Part shown: piece by piece, positions 1 through 12,213 of the stretch | How the letters are laid out: each line of letters opens with the position of its first letter | Position numbering within the stretch: position 1 is the first letter of the stretch | Assembly: GCA_026873275.1 (NCBI GenBank) | Contig: JANTUC010000015.1 | Span: forward strand, 1,364,001-1,428,000 | DNA: 64,000 nt | Direction of reading: 5' to 3' | Source: Pseudopithomyces maydicus | Taxonomy: Eukaryota; Ascomycota; Dothideomycetes; Pleosporales; Didymosphaeriaceae | Notes under the pieces: generated by a model | What the model saw: only the letters and a program-made list of their open reading frames with translations | Told to the model about the DNA's origin: nothing | Databases searched by the model: none | Program-made: the position numbers and the translations under genes

Positions 1-593
1 TCAGTGCAGACACAATATCATCTTTAAGTAGGCAGCACCAAATGCAGCTATCGTTCAGTCTCATCGGATCTCGTCTACAAATTTCGGACTCTCGCTGGGC
101 TCATATCACGAGTACATTCTGCCAAGTCGGTGTTGAGCCAGACATTTGCGACGCAATCGTTGTATTCGAATCCTGCAGGCCATCTTTATAATTGATTACC
201 CGATTTTTAGCAGCAACTATTCGAATATCCGTTCGTTTGTGATGATTAATATCTGAATTCCGTCCGAGAAGTGTCAAAGTGCGCTACATTTGCTGTTCTG
301 ATGAGCGGTGGAAGGTAAGCCGTCAGCCGTGTAACACTAAGCAGCCCCCTTCGTGTCTCAATTCGGAAAGCTGTAGTCGGATAATATCTTACGTTTTACC
401 AGAAGCGATATTATCGTTTTGCGTGCCGCACGTATGCAGCAAGGCGCAACCCCATTTGTCAGGCAACCACGTCCGTTCTCCACTTCTCGCTATTCCACTT
501 CCCTCCAGATGTCGTCCCCCATATAGTCTCAGCCCCCTCCCTTCTCGCGGGCCAGTGAAGGGTCGCTTGCAGATAAAAACACCAGTCAATATA
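1..593. other. Left-edge non-coding stretch
   Basis: No supported gene. Open frames here are short and not protein-like. The last part is C/T-rich and is probably the promoter and 5' leader of the gene starting at 594. Confidence 0.5.
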
Positions 594-1275
594 ATGGCCA
601 GTCAAGATATGGTTCGCACGCGCGAATTGCTTCAGGAAGATCCCACCGCAAAATGGGGCTTCGTCGTCTACCGTTGCACCTACGAAAGCGACGATGAGTG
701 GGCGCGCTTCATGCAATACCTCAATACGCGTGTAAGAATTGGATTGGAGAGAGATGGAGATGGTGATTTGTTTGATCGCATCGATTGGCAAGTACAGGAC
801 AATCGAGAGGAATTTGACCGCGTTAGTACAGACGAGCTGAGACGGTGAGTACTTTATCACATCTAACGTCCATTCAACATCAATCCAACTACCCACTTGC
901 AACACGACATACCACGACATCGCATGAAGGGATCCTCCCCATATCACACTTTAACAACATCGATCCATTAAACTAACATTTCCTCTCAGCCATTTCACCT
1001 CCACCATCCTCCCCACCTTCTCGCGGCCCAGCACCGCCCGTCACCACGCCTTCATCGCTGTCTACCAGATCACTCTCAACCGTATCCTCACCAAGGCACC
1101 GCCTCCAGAGCGATTTGACGCCGATGGCACAGGCTTTTTGACGCTCGTTTCGCACGAGGAGCGCGAGGGACATTTTAGTATCGGCGTGTCTTATTTGGTG
1201 CCTAGAGCGTACACGTTGCTGGATGCGTGTGGATGGGATAACATCGTTCCTGAAGATGGTGTGTCGTGTCCTTGA
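594..1275 (+). CDS. Conserved fungal hypothetical protein, 178 aa
   Basis: Two exons, 594-844 and 990-1275, joined by a GTGAGT...CAG intron that splits an Arg codon. The ATG at 594 is the first in-frame ATG that gives a compact product. The protein begins MASQDMVRTRELL, then has the segment KWGFVVYRCTY followed by an acidic stretch with DDEWARFM, and a second half with FTSTILPTF and GHFSIGVSYLVP. This layout resembles a small orphan family common in Ascomycota, often seen in strain-variable regions, but I recognise no catalytic motif, signal peptide or membrane segment and assign no function. It is convergent with the gene at 1580-2136. Confidence 0.7.
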
Positions 1276-1579
1276 GGGGTAAGGAATGCTTGTAGGTATC
1301 TTTGCAAGTTTGCAGAAATAGTGGGTGTGTGTGGAGCGGAAATGACGTATAGGTAGAAGAATGAGGAACTCGAAATAAATCTAGCATCAATGAGAACTAA
1401 ATTCAGTCAAGCGGCTTGTCGGAAACGTGGCGATTCAAGTTAATCCGTAATGAGTTCGTTGAATCGACCTATACTGGGGAGGATTAGGTTTGCCAGCGGG
1501 ACGCAGCAAAAGGCAACTCAACCCAATTATCCATTTACTACTTGTAACTACATGGAATCTGATCGAACGACAAGGGAAA
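1276..1579. other. Convergent intergenic spacer
   Basis: About 300 bases between two converging genes; nothing recognisable beyond the presumed 3' ends. Confidence 0.5.
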
Positions 1580-2136
1580 CTATTTTTCAGTGTCCTGCGG
1601 TCGTACAAATGTGAACGAAGAAGTCCTGATACCCAGACCCCCTCTTCCCTCCGTGAAAAACTCCATCAACCCTTCTCTCCTCGTAGGCGGTACCCGATCC
1701 TCCCTCCTCAATCCCACATCTTCTTCCTCCTGGAATTCCTACTCACAAGCACGTAAAGTCAGTAATCCGTGCATATACACATGTATACATGTATATATCA
1801 TCATAAAAGGAATCCACTCACATTTTTTCCATCCCAAAGTCCAATACTTTCCCACGGCGCCCTCTCCCCAACACTCGTCACCTCGCTCGTCCCGTCTACA
1901 CGATATACCTGGAGGAAGCAGCACGTTGCGCAGGCTGGATGCTTACAACCGGTGCAAGGGTGGCCGTAGTAGGCGGGAGCCCGGATAAAGGCTCCGTTGG
2001 CGTGCGAGTAGAAGCGTATGAAATGGTCGGAGGAGGTCAGGCTGTTGGTGGATTCGCATCCAGGGTGACAGCAGCGCCATTCGTGGGTGAGAGGAATGGA
2101 GGGCGTGTGCGTGCTGGAGGCGTGTCTGGTGGGCAT
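1580..2136 (-). CDS. Small Cys-rich protein, zinc-finger-like, 157 aa
   Basis: Minus strand, exon 1 2136-1822 and exon 2 1738-1580, intron GTGAGT...TAG in phase 0. After an N-terminal 20 residues comes a CC-x3-C cluster (HEWRCCHPGC), then about 30 residues later C-x2-C-x-H-x2-C-x2-CC (HPCTGCKHPACATCC). Eight closely spaced Cys plus His suggest one zinc-binding module of the kind seen in small uncharacterised fungal proteins that pair a W-x-C-C motif with a C-x2-C-x-H motif. The tail is charged and disordered (acidic EEED, then several Arg). There is no signal peptide, so a secreted effector is less likely than an intracellular zinc ribbon. Function unknown. Confidence 0.6.
1779..1792. repeat. 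14-bp perfect palindrome in an intron
   Basis: ACATGTATACATGT lies inside the intron of the Cys-rich gene, in an AT-rich stretch. Probably chance; listed because it is a perfect self-complementary site. Confidence 0.5.
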
Positions 2137-3923
2137 GGTGAGGAGGAGAGGTTGTGGGAGAGGAGAATGCTGTGGTGTGTGGGTGGTGTCGAGTGCGAGG
2201 AGTATGGTAACTGGGATGGGGATTTACGCTGAAATGATGGCAGTGTATTGTGGTGGGAGTATATATAGTTGGGAGGTGGGTGAAGGGTGGTCAATTGGTG
2301 ACAATTTGGGAGAATCCCGCGTGAGGGAAGTGGGAACGGTGAATGTTTGGAAACATGGGGCTTGTGTGGCGCATGGAATGATATGTGATGTGCGCTTGGG
2401 ATTTGTGAATGCTGCTATTCTGGCTGCTATACTGTTTATCGAGATGGGGGTTGGAAGCGTGAAGAGGAGGAGCATTGAGATGTTATAAATTTATCATTGC
2501 AATATGTCCATTTCTGAAATACTCTCTTATCGCACAGAAAATAAATCAAGTCTGCGAGTATTTGGATGAAACATGGAATAGCGAGTTTAGGACCCCATAT
2601 GTTGGATATCATGGAAATTCTTGGGACTACTTGGAATTAAGTCCCGGTCGACACTGACAAACTGGAACCAATGTCTGTATTTGAACGAGCCGTCCCTTTT
2701 GCTAGAGGAAAGTAGCCCGTGGAGAATAACAATATTAGTATGTCTCACGCTTCCTCCAATGCACAATTCTGCAGGTCGGTTGAACCTGACCGAATCACGA
2801 ATTGCAGTTGAAAAAAGTACCGGCAACTAAATGGCAACCTACAGAACACTGCCTGCATATGGAGATGATATTAGCCCGAGGTCTAGACGTACCGTTGTTC
2901 CAGCTCAATGGATCGACCTGGACGTTGAAACGCTTTCAAGCATCTGCTCTGACACTAAATTCTTACTACGCTTCCCTTTTTCCATCCAAAAAGGGGCCAT
3001 TTGCCCCATATAGCCACTCGGAACAGACGTCAAGCCGACCCGAGCCGCTTGGACATCGGAAATCTAAGTACATACGTATCTTTCCACCCCACACCGTCAT
3101 TCCGAGGCTTCTTTCTACAGAACAATTCACCCGTAATGCCGCGATTGGCTGGTCCTGAACATGTGGACCTCTGACCAATGGTGGTCTTGACTACTCTTGT
3201 CGTCACCGTCGTATTGGCGTTGCTCGGGGTAATGCGGGGTTGGTGCCACACCCCTAGTAGGTATTGACAATCATGGTTTAGCTAGAAGTAGTTACGGATG
3301 GGTGCGCAATCCTGGGTGCGTAATGGAGCCGATATATCCTTCTCGGATTAACGATATACACGTAGGCAGCCGTCTATGTTGAATAGAAAATGGCCTCCTT
3401 AAATATCCATCGCGCTTAGTGATCTAGAAATCGTCGGAAGCCTCAAAGGAGCAATCGCAATCTTCGCCGTGTCTTTGATGGTCCGAGTCATCTCACGGCT
3501 AAGCTTCGCATCGCCACACAAGCTTTATGGCTGCCGCCTTAGGTGCGGGTCTACAATCTACCTAGAAGGTGCTGACAATAGGCATTGCCGTTTATCTCCG
3601 GTAAGCTATCCGAAAGGCGGAGGTGGTAGGTAGGTATCCTTGACCTTAGGCATGATTTTGCGGCACAGGGTCACGAAGGACCACTAGGAGGAGCACGGCT
3701 GGGGTTTTCTAAAATCCTCCCCGCGGACACTGAAATGAACTATTGAAAAGATATCGTCAAGCCTCGGTAGTTGCGGAATACATCCGTCCTGTCGTCATGA
3801 GAGGATGTGTATATATCTAGGTGATCGACATGGTTCATGAGACTCATATCATCAGCCCGCTCAGATTTCGTTCTGCGGCACTTTTTTTCTGATCGACATA
3901 GCCCAATACCCCACTAACACAAG
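2137..3923. other. 1.8-kb gene-free region
   Basis: Several open frames of 60-130 codons exist on both strands, but none has a recognisable motif, a convincing exon chain or protein-like composition. No repeats or transposon ends seen. The part next to 3924 presumably holds the channel promoter. Confidence 0.5.
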
Positions 3924-5128
3924 ATGATGTCTAGAGACCACATCGAGAGACTCGAGACGCAAGAACTGGAGCTAGGTGCTACCGATGCCATCCGGAGGCA
4001 TGTTTCTAGGAAAGTAGTTGAGCCGAGGCCTGTTTCGCAGCGCAAGCTTGACTTTGAGCATGCGAGGCCGAGATGGTTACGAGAGATGATGGCCGAGGCA
4101 ACCGGTGTGTTCTTCTACGTGTATCCGGGGATCGCTGCTACGGCGGCCTTTTTTACGAACGGGACGGAGCCACAGTTTGGGTCGCTTTTCATGATCGGTT
4201 GGGCCTATGCTATTGGCATCGCATTTGCAATCATCACTTGTGCACCGACATCTGGCGGCCACTTCAATCCTGGTGAGATCTCTCTTATTCCTTCATGTTA
4301 CACACATTGACTAGCTACCATAGCCATTACCCTGTGCTTTGCCTATTGGCAAGGCTTTCCATGGAAAAAGGTCCCTTACTACATATTCGCTCAGATATTT
4401 GGTTCGTTCATGGCTGGTTTGATACTCATGGGCCAGTACCATGAGCAAATAGCTGCGCTCTCAGCGCGGTCAATCGCAGAGGGAAAAGGTAATGTATATA
4501 ATGGTGGGCCTGCAAGTATCCTTTGCAGTTTCCCCGGGCCGACACAAAACAATCTTGGATACCTTTTTATGATTGAGTTCTTTGCCGATAGTTTCATCGT
4601 AAGTTCAACTGGACATGAATCAGCATAGTTGTAGCTTACGAGTCTCTAGGGTATCGTAATATGGGCGGTGCTCGATCCGGCAAATCCTTTCATATCTCCC
4701 GCCTCGGCGCCTTTTGCAATTGGCCTTGCATACGCAAAGTGCGTCCCATATGAAATAATGTGATTCATGCCTAGTATTAACACACCTGCAGTATGGTATG
4801 GGGGTTTGCCAATATCACCATCTCAACAAACCTGGCGCGTGACCTCGGTACTCGCATCGTTGCCGCGATCTGGTATGGCGGAGAGGTTTTCTCCTACAAG
4901 AATTACTCATGGATTGCCATTCTTGCTAATGTTCCCGCTACATTCTTCGCTACCGCCTACTATGAATTCCTGATGCGTGATAGTTTGAAGAAGATCGGGC
5001 ATGGGCATGCGGTTCATGCTGATGGTGAAGAAGGACTGTCAAAGCATCTAAGTAAGACAAGGACGCTGGAGGTGGAAAATGGAGCAACGTCTGTTACTAG
5101 AAAACAGGAAGAGGCAGGGATGGTATGA
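3924..5128 (+). CDS. MIP-family channel (aquaglyceroporin-like), 349 aa
   Basis: Four exons: 3924-4272, 4324-4598, 4650-4738, 4792-5128; all introns GT-AG and the frame closes exactly. Membrane channel of the major intrinsic protein family, which conducts water, glycerol or other small neutral solutes. A charged cytosolic N-terminus of about 55 residues precedes six hydrophobic segments. The first pore motif is N-P-A at residues 115-117, and an intron splits its Ala codon. The second is N-L-A-R-D at 251-255 instead of N-P-A-R-D; Asp follows Arg as in glycerol-conducting members. An altered second NPA box (NLA) is known from yeast Fps1, but this protein lacks Fps1's long termini. A hydrophilic C-terminal tail of about 50 residues may be regulatory. 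Substrate not deducible. Confidence 0.88.
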
Positions 5129-6440
5129 TCGGAACATCGTGAGTAAAAATATGTCTTTAATTGTAGTATGTATGTGCAGCATTTACGTTTCACATCTCGC
5201 CATTTCTGGTCATATATGATCTATCTTTCTAGATCATCCGAATCTAATCTGGTTCAGACGACCTTCATGAAACGACCGACCGATTTTCTAATTACATGGG
5301 CAATCGCATAAGCTTCCCATGGCCTTGGTCTATGACGTCATGTTTTATAACCATGTGCGACTCGAAATCGCAGCACTGAAAGAAAAAAAGATCTTCTTAC
5401 ATTCCGAATCCGATCAATTTGAAGCGCAATTGACTGTGCTCGCTTGATCATAGCTTCCGCTTTTCCCAAATTGCATGGCGGTGATGCCTCTTTGGCGATG
5501 TATTCAGTATTGTTCACCCATGTAAAAACCCGAACGCTTGAAATTCGAAATACACCACTGCCATGAAGTTTCCAGCCTCCAATACTATTGGGACCGTGGT
5601 TTTCTTTTCTTAGTGGGTCACGCAGGATTTTCCGGACTCATTGTGAGTCCACAATACCCGCTTCGCGCTATGTTTTCGTTGAACTGAAATTCCATCAGCG
5701 ATATGCAGGTACTTCACCCAAACCTCGCGTGCGCGTGATAAGAAAACGTAACCATTAGAACTCAGCCATTAGTTATACCAACAAGTCCAGTGCCCTAGGT
5801 CTTGTGCATGCCCCATGGTTGTCTTGGCGATCGGTTTTCATGTTCTCACACTATTCGAGCAAGCCGAATCTTCGACCGACTTCTCCGAAAAACAATTGCG
5901 TTGCCTTTGGTAAGCTACCCAAACAGTTTCGCGAGCCGGGCTCGACGTTCCCCGATCATGATCCGCCTGTACCATGCGAACAACTCGGCTGTGTGAGTCT
6001 GACGCTGGATTTTACGGCTGCCACATCGGACATGACATGTGATTTTTGAACATCAGTCCAGTAAATCCTCATGCTCTCGTGACATTCTCATCACCAGGAA
6101 TGATACTGGGGGACTGCAGGTCCGCTCGGTGTGTCACTAGATTTGGTAGACAGATAACGTTTCCGTGCACATGCTCTGGGGATGCCGTAACTTCATCCGT
6201 GAACACGACAGGTCCACCAATAGGATTACTATCGCTCGAATGTTTCAAAGCTTCTTGAATTCCGTTGTAGAGACCGGGGCTTGACGATCAACGACCGGAC
6301 AGTCGATGAGCCGAAGCGCACTGTCGAGATTGGCGTTCAGATCTATAAGTTACAATGCACTCATTCCAGGCTGTAGTTCCAGTGTGCTCCCCAATAAGAT
6401 ACTTTGCAGTGTTTCAAATATACAGGTATCACACCTGGTC
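5129..6440. other. 1.3-kb gene-free region
   Basis: No supported gene. Short open frames near 5800-6260 lack motifs. A TATA-like TCTATAAG around 6340, about 100 bases before the laccase ATG, may belong to its promoter. Confidence 0.5.
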
Positions 6441-8694
6441 ATGGGCTTTCTTATTGTTGTTGCAACTTCTTTCATCCTTCATCTCTGCCACCCAGCCGCA
6501 CTAGTTCTTGCTGGGCCCATCGACACTAGTTTTGCACCAAGAAAGGCTAGAGAAGGATTCAAGTGTGAATATCCAGGATACGTGAGTTGTCACTCTGAGG
6601 ATGACCGGAGTTGCTGGGTAGAAAAGGACGGGAAGACGTACGACATTGATACGGATTACGAAGACGATTTTCCGGTTGGTATAATACGCACGGTAAGTGC
6701 AATATAGTATTCCACCGGTTTTCAATATGTATCATTGACTTGGATACGTTCCTGACGACACATAGTTTGATCTAGAAATATCTGAAAAAATTGTCAGTCC
6801 TGATGGCTTCGAGAAGATTGCACAGGTCGTAAACGACCAGTTTCCAGGTAATGTGGTCTCATCAGATGTCACGTAGATGTAATATCGATATAAATTTTAA
6901 CCAATGATTAGGTCCTCTGATCGAAGCGTGTTGGGGTGACACAATTATCGTCAATGTTAAGAATACGATCAAGAACAATGGCACTACAATACACTTCCAC
7001 GGTCTTCGCATGTTTGGTGAAAATAGTTTCGATGGTACAAATGGTCGGTAGACTTATTGTGATTGGAGGTACTTCGCTAATATAATTTAGCCATCACTCA
7101 ATGTCCCATTGCACAAGGCGACTCATTCACGCACAAATTTCAGTTGAGGCAATACGGACACAGCTGGTACCATTCCCACTACAGTTCTCAATACGGAGAC
7201 GGCACCTTTGGACCAGTGGTCATCCATGGACCTTCTACGGCAAACTGGGATGAAGAATTTGCCCCTATCATGGTTCACGAATGGCACCACGCCAGTGCCT
7301 ATGACGCCTTCCATGAGTCTTTGACTGCATCCGCGCCCCCAAAAGCGGATCTTCTCACTCTGAACGGTGTTGGCCGCAACCACGAACTTGAAACAGGCTC
7401 CTATTTCGAGCAGACGTTTGAACAGGATAAGAAATATCTCATCCGAATAGTCAATAGCGCTGTCGACTTCCACTTCCATTTTTCTATCGACGATCACATG
7501 CTCCAGGTAGTGTCCGTTGATTATGTCCCCGTTCAACCTTTTTGGACCAACTCCCTATCTGTCGGTATCGGGCAGCGCTACGGCATCATTGTTCACGCTA
7601 ACCAAACGACTTCTGCTAATGGAAGGTACTGGATGCGCACAGAATACTTTGACGGCTCACCTGGAGACTCCGCCTACTGTCAATTTCCACAAGAAAATTT
7701 CCCACCTGACCAGACCGAAAGACAGCGAGTCGGCATTATCAATTATAGTGATGCGGGATCTGGTGATCCTAAGACCTCAAGATGGCCAGCGACGGTGGGA
7801 TGCAAAGACCCCGTTTTTACACCCCGTGTGAAATGGACGGTAAATCCACCGCAAAACGATGTTCGAGAACATGCACATCACGTTGGGCTTGATCGAGGCA
7901 CTGAGTATCATGATGCGTTTCGTTGGACGCTTGGTGAACAACCTCAGTGGCTGGACTTTGCTAATCCCTCCCTGCTTAATCTGGATAATACGACATGGAA
8001 CTCTGAATACGTCGTCAAACCTCGTGAGTATCATGTAATCGGCAATTCAGCTGTAAGTTGATAGACTTCTACAGACTCGTACAACGACGCAGAAGGATTC
8101 GTTTACATTATTATTAACTCGGGCGGCGGAGCCAAAGGTTTACTAGGTGTATGTCTCTACGTAGTCGCCTCGCTTTCAAAAACATTCACAGTTTCGGCTC
8201 AGCGTTCAAACAATCATATCACTGACAATTTCTTAGGGAACACACCCAATCCATCTCCATGGGCATGATTTCGCAATCCTTTCTCAAGGTGATGGAGCCT
8301 TCGATCTTGACAATCCCGTCTATAATACAGAAAATCCGCCTCGACGAGACACAGCTATGCTTGGTGCCAACGGCCATCTTGTCCTTGCTTATAAGACGGA
8401 CAATCCTGGAGCGTGGCTCCTCCATTGCCACATAGGTATGTTTAACCTCCCAAAATCATTATCGGTGTATAGAGATTGTGTGGCTGACAAATACAATCAA
8501 TGGCAGGTTGGCATGCAGGCTCCGGTATGTCGCTCCAAATCATGGAGCGTCAAGAAGACATTGTAAACTGGATCGGCGAGAATGCGCTTGAGCCTGTGAG
8601 ACAAGGTTGCGAGAACTGGGCGGCGTTTATAGCGGAGTATGATGAAGATCCCGACGTGTTCGATCCGGATAGTCAAGAAGATTCGGGTATATGA
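6441..8694 (+). CDS. Laccase (secreted multicopper oxidase), 619 aa
   Basis: Seven exons: 6441-6692, 6766-6847, 6912-7043, 7091-8023, 8075-8148, 8237-8435, 8507-8694. It oxidises phenolic substrates and reduces O2 to water. The ATG at 6441 starts a hydrophobic signal peptide (MGFLIVVATSFILHL). All four copper motifs are present: H139-F-H141-G, W-Y-H183-S-H185, H494-P-I-H497-L-H499-G and H554-C555-H556-I-G-W-H560. The axial position ten residues after Cys555 is Met565, where ascomycete laccases usually have Leu. The protein ends in D-S-G-I, the C-terminal plug typical of ascomycete laccases, directly encoded with no further extension. The third donor must be GTCGGT to keep frame (AITQCP follows), which is weak but canonical GT. 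The intron at 8024-8074 is placed so that the frame continues into SYNDAEGF. Confidence 0.93.
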
Positions 8695-9899
8695 ATTGCG
8701 GATAAGAGACGCCCCCCTTTCTTAGTATGAGGTCGGTTGAAGGGGCGTATTGGTTTTAGCATCATTTCTGGGACTTTGACTAGGCGTTTACATGGTGGAG
8801 TGAACTTATGTATAGAAATTCAGTATTCGGCATGCCACCCCGAAGCGGCCCAAGAGAGTCATTTGATTCTCGCAATGTGTACGTCACCCGCTTGTATTAT
8901 CCTGAGGTCGGGAGTTAGTGTTATAGTCACAGTTCTTCCCGAAGATTCATAGTATCTGTACTGCGGGTATCTGGACACTTCAGCACCCAGCAGGTCGGAG
9001 TAAGTTATGAATTGAGTCACTCGGGTAAGCTCGCTACGAGATCGCGTATTCGTGACCGCAACCCTACAGCATTAATAGCATGTCCCTCGTGCGCCTGAAG
9101 CGAAGCATACCTATATAGATACATACCTACCTATACAAGTAGCGATTCAAAAAGAGGGCATCCACACTCAAACAAGTAACCCATCATGCAGACTGAATCG
9201 TTCCTTCCGCATTAATCCTCGTGGCTATACCTATATAGAAATTACCTCGGTCGACACAGAAGCCGTATGACCCACATTTTTCTAGTTGTTTCTTCCCGAC
9301 GTTTTCTGTGACAGAAGCGATCTCAGACCTTCCAGAATGGCGTGAAGTTTCTGACGTGGGCAAAGCGCATGATAAAACCCATCAATGCATCGCTTTAGTA
9401 CGAAAATATTAAGGTTTGACCTACGTATGCAATTGCCGGGGTGCCGGCCATATGGTTCATTAGCACCGATGACCTGGGTTGCGGATGATTTGGCGATCGC
9501 CGGTTGAATACGAGTCATGCGACTTGCCACGATGTAGATGGCTTCACAGTCTGCATGCATATCTATGTACTCAGTATCACAATAGGAATATCTATGGGAT
9601 GATGAACGAAGTATCTTCAATCATTCTGATTACCAATATATACGTTATGAGTAAAATGTATAGCTCATTGTTCAATTTGGGATGCTTCGACAATTTTGAT
9701 GTTGGTTGGACTCAGAGATTTTGCAATGTATGTTTCATTGGAGTTCTAATAAGTCTATCGAGTAAGGGTATCGCTAAAGGTAATAAGAAATGTGTGTGAC
9801 TTTATAGAAAACACAGTAAACGTTAGGTCGTACATAATAAAAGTTGATCGGAACATCCTTTGCGGTCCTGCCCAGGTAAGATTTTCACGTCGAGTGTAA
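8695..9899. other. 1.2-kb gene-free region
   Basis: No supported gene. Around 9108-9136 there is a short run of CCTA/CTATA-type simple sequence. It lies between the 3' ends of two convergent genes. Confidence 0.5.
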
Positions 9900-11258
9900 C
9901 TACGAGACGCGAACTTCCGTTGTTACGTTTATGTCCTTCGGGCCAAAACCAGGTGGTCTTACACTCTCGTCGCTATCTTTCGCGTTGATTATGTCCCAGT
10001 CATCTTTATCCGCCTTACCCGAAGGCTGCTCCACCGATGAGTTGTGTGTCGAAATTTGTACGCTATAAGGGTCCCCAGTGCCATTTTCTATGTCTCCTCT
10101 GCTATGAAAGCTCTGTAATCTGATACTCTTGTGAGAGTTGCTTCCCATGTGGTGATAGCCAAGCGAATTTGCTCCTGCGTATGCCGAAGGCCCGCGTCCG
10201 GCTTTTGATCGTGCGCCAGATGAAGCCGCACGCGCTGTATTGAGTGCCCAGTTAAACAGTGGTTTCGTCGCTGGCAAAGAAGCGGCAATCATTCCAATCG
10301 TAAGTTCAATATAGTTCCACACGTTGAAGGAATCCTGGACAGACCAGTCGGGGTCGGACAGAATACTCCATTGTGCCACTGCTTTAACGATCGCCGCTGC
10401 GCAGGCGAACCATCCGAGAGATAGAACCACGATCAAGGATATTTTCGTGCGTAAATTGATGTGGAGCTTCCAGATGAGGGGTATAGGTAACGTCGCAAAC
10501 AGTATGTCGGTGACGATGTTGAATACTTGGTTGGGTAAGTATAATTGGTTAACTCTTGGCTGGTTTCTACTTACTGGAGTTCATAAGGCCAAGATTGCGG
10601 AACGTTGTACCACTGAAGCAGTATGCATCTCCAGTACCGATCGGTGCGGGCCGTAAGCTGGAATCCCAGGCAGCCGCAACAGGGAAACATTGGAATATTA
10701 ATGTACCAGCACAGGCGATCGTTATGGCGATAATGAACGTGATGCATCCCCATAAAAACCGAGTTTGCACCTGGGTTGCCGACAATCTGAGCAAAGAGAA
10801 AGCGATGGAGATCTTGACACACGAAATGCCAACCATGACCGTGAGACTGTGAAAGTAAAGAGTCTTAGAGAAGCCTTCGTACATTTTGGCATCCATGACG
10901 AGCACTGGGGTATGCTTTCCAAGTCCATGGTGGGTTTCGTTCACGAAACAAGCGTAGGTGATGGCCGCGAACAGCTGTGAATAGTCAGCAGAAGAGTTGG
11001 TGATAGCATGGGACGTGTCTCACTGACCATTGCCAACACCATTACATAGTCATCTCGCCCAAAAACTTTCAGCATAGCCAATCGTACATAGCATCTGGAC
11101 AACACAACGAAAACTGCTAAGCCAAAGAATGTTCCAGTGATGGAGAGGATTTCGGGAGCGTTTGTGTAGGCGATGTACTCTGGGCTGAGCGTAGACATGG
11201 AGGTGTCACTCTGTCGCTTCATGGCATTTACTGCCGCCGTTGCCCATACAACAGGCAT
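9900..11258 (-). CDS. Pth11-like rhodopsin-domain integral membrane protein, 418 aa
   Basis: Minus strand, exons 11258-11028, 10974-10575, 10525-9900. It has seven hydrophobic segments with the hallmarks of the fungal rhodopsin-domain (Pth11-like GPCR-like) family: an early GRDDYVMVLAM segment, FSKTLYF before TM3, a long Cys-containing luminal loop, DILFATLPIPLIWKL before TM6, and a WNYIELTIGMIAASLPATKPL segment at TM7. The C-terminal tail of about 130 residues is Ser/Gly/Asp-rich and cytosolic by analogy. Family members act in surface or nutrient sensing, though most are uncharacterised. The first donor is GTCAGT and the last acceptor AAG, both atypical but required by frame. A start at the internal Met of MKRQSD (11222) is possible. 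Confidence 0.85.
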
Positions 11259-12213
11259 CCTGAAGATGTCCTTCGTTGTAGCGATGAGCGGGAATACTCA
11301 ATATCGAAAATTTCCCTGGATCCCGGAACAAATAGAGACGAGCGAGCGGGGAGCGTGAGCTGCGAATCGCCCCCAAAGTGGGAATACGAGCGACCCAGTT
11401 GTTTGTATTGCAGGAGTAGATCCGGAAAGGTCAATTGTGCGTAGAAGCATTCTATATTCCGCGGAAGATCTATGTGATGGATCCCGTTTGTGATCACTGC
11501 ACACTCTTCGCCTAATCCTCCCAGTCCCGGTGACTTGTGAAAAGATGGAACAGAGTGCGACATACTATTTTCCTAGTTTGACAACGCGTCGGGTCGGTCC
11601 CGCACCGTGTTCTCTAACACGCCATGCCTGGTACGTCGCGGATCCTTCCAAACTCCATTTCCACACGATACTGTGGGACGCGAAGATCCTTTTGTGGCGA
11701 TGCCACAGTACCGCCGACATCTGTGGGTACTTTGGGCATCGTCACCTCATCTTTTCGCAGCATCCTTGAAGTTCTGTTTACTGCAACCTCATTTGTCCAG
11801 TGAAACATATGAATGGTGGCCCTAGGGCGACCGATGAAAAACATGTGGTTCAACGGCATCCCGCCCTTCCGACGTACTAATCGCATTCGTGACAAAAGCG
11901 TCACTAGAGTTAGCATGTTCGGGATGTTGCACGCTTAGGGAAAACCTGAAGCGCATCTGATGGTCACGTGCAATCCGGGCATCCATTTCCCATCTGCTGC
12001 AAACGAGAATTCTTCATGTTCGATATTAATAAAGCAGCGAAGTGTACTTAATCGCGCGAGATGCTGGCAAGGGTACCAAAAGACTGTCCCTTGGGCCGAT
12101 AACCTTTTGCCGCGGGCCGATCTTGATACAGTGTGCGGGATATCCTGGTTGGCGGTAGGTACCCCTGATCGGAGTGGAGGGCTGATGGCGCAAGCGCGAG
12201 AGGAAACACTAAG
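11259..12213. other. Gene-free region with one unassigned minus-strand frame
   Basis: Nothing firmly supported. A minus-strand frame at 11916-11614 has moderately protein-like composition (segment HMFHWTNEVAVNRTS) and might be an exon of the doubtful gene at 12214-12681, but I could not build a convincing chain. Confidence 0.35.

Noticed and set aside
150..185. tRNA-like TTCGAATCC box
   Set aside because: No matching A box or cloverleaf upstream.
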